Made by a program: the position numbers and the translations under genes | NCBI GenBank assembly: GCA_034522175.1 | Contig: JAXHLQ010000001.1 | Location: 3,162,001 to 3,226,000, forward strand | Direction of reading: 5' to 3' | DNA: 64,000 bases | From: JAIPDZ01 sp034522175 | GTDB taxonomy: Bacteria > Desulfobacterota > DSM-4660 > Desulfatiglandales > Desulfatiglandaceae | Notes under the pieces: model-generated | The model's input: the letters and a program-made list of their open reading frames with translations, nothing else | Database searches by the model: none | Told to the model about the DNA's origin: nothing | Shown here: in pieces, positions 62,313-64,000 of the stretch | Position numbering within the stretch: position 1 is the first letter of the stretch | Layout of the letters: every line of letters starts with the position of its first letter

Positions 62313-62483
62313 AACCGCGTTCTCTCCATTGAACCTCTTGTACACTTCCTTAACATCCTGCCCCCTTGTTCCGCTGCCCAGCAGAATGGCCAAAAGTTCC
62401 TGGTCAGACAAAGATTGAGCGCCGTTCTGCTGAAGCTTTTCCCGCGGGCGGTCCTGTAAAGGGATGTCGGATATTCTCTTCAT
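62259..62483 (-). pseudogene. radC: truncated RadC-like protein
   Basis: 74 residues. The first 45 match the RadC/YeeS N-terminal helix-hairpin-helix part (DIPLQDRPREKLQQNGAQSL, SDQELLAILLGSGTRGQDV). The JAB metalloprotease-like domain is absent. After QDV the sequence changes into a short tail that lies in the direct repeat. It was cut by a recombination or insertion event. Confidence 0.75.
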
Positions 62484-62553
62484 GGAACACTTTTATCTTT
62501 TCCCTTTGGGTCCAGGCTTCACGATAGCTTCCTTGGCACTTGTTCCAACCGGT

Positions 62554-62853
62554 TCATTCTGATCCAGCCGCGCCAGACGAGAGTTCAGGTTCTTCTCCTA
62601 CCTGGGTAAGATGAAGCTCCGCGATGGAAGAATGCTCCCGCCAGCTCTCGACTCGAATAAGAATCATTGGCTGGTCTTTTTCCCGGTTCCTCAAAGACAT
62701 GTCTTTGTGCCATCGGTTGAAGGCATCGTCTCCGTCCACCTGGAATACGATCATGGCATTGGGAGGTATCTTTTCACCAATTTGCTCGTGTTCCATCAGA
62801 TATCTGTGAAACTCGGTTGAGAGCATTGCCAGAAAACGACTGTAATTACTCAT
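62554..62853 (-). CDS. small protein of unknown function
   Basis: 99 residues beginning MSNYSRFLAMLSTEFHRYLM, with AMIVFQVDGDDAFNRWHKDM and DQPMILIRVESW. It appears to be a small alpha/beta protein. It lies 1 bp downstream of the next gene, so the two form a pair. They occur near restriction and toxin-like genes here; function unknown. Confidence 0.6.
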   Translation of the reverse strand: MSNYSRFLAMLSTEFHRYLMEHEQIGEKIPPNAMIVFQVDGDDAFNRWHKDMSLRNREKDQPMILIRVESWREHSSIAELHLTQVGEEPELSSGAAGSE

Positions 62854-62854
62854 G

Positions 62855-63163
62855 CTATCCCCCTCTCAGGAATCCCTCTCTATATTTGGACCAATTCTCA
62901 TCAATATCCCACTCTCCAAAAGTCAAGGCGCTTTCGAAGCTCAGGTCCAAAGGTAGCTTTGTTTTGTTCCCCTTTATATCATACTTATCCTTATGCGAAA
63001 ACCGATGAGAGCAGTCGTATCTTACAACGGGTTTCCAGTCCTCGTTCACGCGTAATTCTAACTGTACGGCAAAATAGAGGACCTTTCCTCTGTCAGTTTC
63101 ATGGTAATGGCGTTTTCTTACCCCGTCTTCGAAAACCACTACAAAATTCACAGTCTTACCCAT
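62855..63163 (-). CDS. small protein of unknown function
   Basis: 102 residues, beta-rich: TVNFVVVFEDGVRKRHYHET, LYFAVQLELRVNEDWKPVVR, YDCSHRFSHKDKYDIKG. No family is recognised with confidence. Its stop is 1 bp from the start of the downstream partner gene. The pair is enclosed by the two direct repeats (62242 and 63349), as if the whole segment had been inserted. Confidence 0.6.
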   Translation of the reverse strand: MGKTVNFVVVFEDGVRKRHYHETDRGKVLYFAVQLELRVNEDWKPVVRYDCSHRFSHKDKYDIKGNKTKLPLDLSFESALTFGEWDIDENWSKYREGFLRGG

Positions 63164-63348
63164 AAGAGCCTCTGTCCTTTGCCGTATGGCTTTCTGACTC
63201 CTGGTCTTGGGATTCGCTATAACGACGCTCCCGGTTATTCCAAAATGAGACGGGCACGACTTGTTCAGTCATTTTCAGAGCGAACCTTTCTGCTCGAAAG
63301 CCACTTCTTAAGGGAAGCTCCCCGATGGCGAAGACCGAATGTAATATG

Positions 63349-63420
63349 AGGACATCTCAAAGCGTTTATTCATCAAAGCCTTTCTGGGCTTGTGAGTGGC
63401 GGTTTTGTCAAGTTATCACA
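63349..63420. repeat. direct repeat, copy B (after the type IIG gene)
   Basis: Identical to copy A over 51 bases. It starts 4 bp past the stop codon of the restriction-modification gene, which suggests that this is its original place and copy A the derived one. Confidence 0.75.
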
Positions 63421-63424
63421 ACGT

Positions 63425-64000
63425 TCACTTATTCGCAGCTTCGACAATCTCAATTTCTTCATCTGTCAAATCATACAGTTCATAGACCAGTTTGTCGATC
63501 TGGCGGTCGGTGGTCTCGATCTGCCTCTGGAGGAGCGTTCTACTGTGGCTGGTCTTTGTGTCCTGAATATTTTCTTGAAGAACTAAAATCTTATTAACAA
63601 GATCCACCATCTTTTTGTGTAGATCTTTGTTCTGGCGAATTGACATGTCCATTTCTTTAACAGGAAATCTACGGCAGTCTTTGATGAGGATTTTTTGAAA
63701 TCTCATCTTGAATTCATCTAGGAATCTTTTGCGGTGGTAGAAACTCATTAACTTACTATTGAGAAGGCCAAGGATAAACTCAAGGCTTAATAAAGAATCG
63801 GACTTCATGATAATATTGAAAGCGTTCTGAGTGTTATATAGCTCTTGATTGGTGAATCCTGCCCAAATTCGTTTATTTGTCCAATCGATAATCTGTTTTA
63901 CAAGAATTCGGGGCTCAGTAAAAAACCTCTGCTCTCTCAGTGCTCCAAGCCAAGGGCCGTAACTTATCCATTTTTTTCCATTCCATCTGACCCAATACCT
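63425..64000 (-). CDS. C-terminal part of a type IIG restriction-modification enzyme (TaqI/Eco57I-like specificity domain)
   Basis: 192 residues visible; the frame is open to the right edge. SYGPWLGALREQRFFTEPRI, followed by LEFILGLLNSKLMSFYHRKR, is the usual tail of the target-recognition domain in Eco57I/BREX-PglX-type methylase-endonucleases, and a coiled-coil ending (TTDRQIDKLVYELYDLTDEE) is shared by these proteins. The methylase domain lies outside the window. It marks the start of a possible defence island. Confidence 0.8.
   Translation of the reverse strand, partial: RYWVRWNGKKWISYGPWLGALREQRFFTEPRILVKQIIDWTNKRIWAGFTNQELYNTQNAFNIIMKSDSLLSLEFILGLLNSKLMSFYHRKRFLDEFKMRFQKILIKDCRRFPVKEMDMSIRQNKDLHKKMVDLVNKILVLQENIQDTKTSHSRTLLQRQIETTDRQIDKLVYELYDLTDEEIEIVEAANK

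Noticed and set aside
1..64000. tRNA or rRNA genes
   Set aside because: No cloverleaf-like sequence with a terminal CCA and T-loop consensus, and no rRNA motifs, were noticed by eye; a covariance search was not possible.

Overview
The window looks like a chromosomal piece of an anaerobic, probably sulfate-reducing or syntrophic member of the Desulfobacterota. The signs are an aldehyde:ferredoxin oxidoreductase, several HdrA/MvhD/HdrCB-type redox proteins, a Qrc/Nap-like membrane iron-sulfur module, many sigma-54 regulators, and heavy use of selenocysteine (Sec). No rRNA, tRNA, CRISPR array or phage region was seen.

Layout. 1-1.3 kb: end of an SBF-like transporter and an ECF sigma/anti-sigma pair (+). 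1.3-9.3 kb (-): branched-chain-type ABC importer (livKHMGF), then an iron alcohol dehydrogenase and an aldehyde:ferredoxin oxidoreductase; together they suggest uptake and oxidation of an alcohol or aldehyde. 9.3-14.3 kb (-): a secreted unknown, thioredoxin reductase, and a tusA-dsrE-rhodanese sulfur-trafficking operon whose rhodanese carries Sec; a sigma-54 promoter precedes tusA, and a PAS/sigma-54 activator is divergent (14.4-15.9 kb, +). 16-21.3 kb (+): a tight operon with an FdnH/HybA-like ferredoxin, cytochrome b, DUF362 protein, NapH-NapG fusion and metallo-beta-lactamase-fold protein. 21.4-33.6 kb: accessory region with HicBA, two copies of a ~370-bp repeat, transposase relics, an OmpA lipoprotein, a PAS histidine kinase, an HU/IHF gene and an HTH/nucleotidyltransferase pair.

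33.7-45.5 kb (-) is the highlight. Transcription runs HdrA-GltD-HdrA fusion, mvhD1, hdrA2, hdrA3, mvhD2, a 4Fe-4S FdhB-like subunit, fdhA. Six in-frame UGA codons in five of these genes sit exactly where Cys or Sec is expected, and most are followed by SECIS-like hairpins. A conventional ORF caller splits or loses these genes; mvhD2, with two UGAs, disappears altogether. The locus probably encodes a formate dehydrogenase coupled to flavin-based electron bifurcation or confurcation with two parallel HdrA/MvhD modules, one with an inserted NAD(P)H-type GltD module.

45.7-51.4 kb (+): PAS-GAF histidine kinase, sigma-54 response regulator, archaemetzincin, and a GcvH-like protein behind a near-perfect sigma-54 promoter. 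51.5-52.6 kb (-): HdrC-HdrB fusion. 53-55.6 kb (+): DUF1847 protein, DUF134 regulator, metallo-beta-lactamase-fold protein, small zinc-ribbon protein. 55.6-64 kb: HD hydrolase, two Phd/VapC-type modules, unknowns, an intact IS1634-type transposase, a truncated radC, and the C-terminal end of a type IIG restriction-modification enzyme.

Several genes (AOR, Fe-ADH, livF, dsrE, the HdrA fusion, HU/IHF) are each broken by one small indel, mostly in a short homopolymer. This fits uncorrected sequencing error at least as well as gene decay, so these genes are annotated full length with the break noted.
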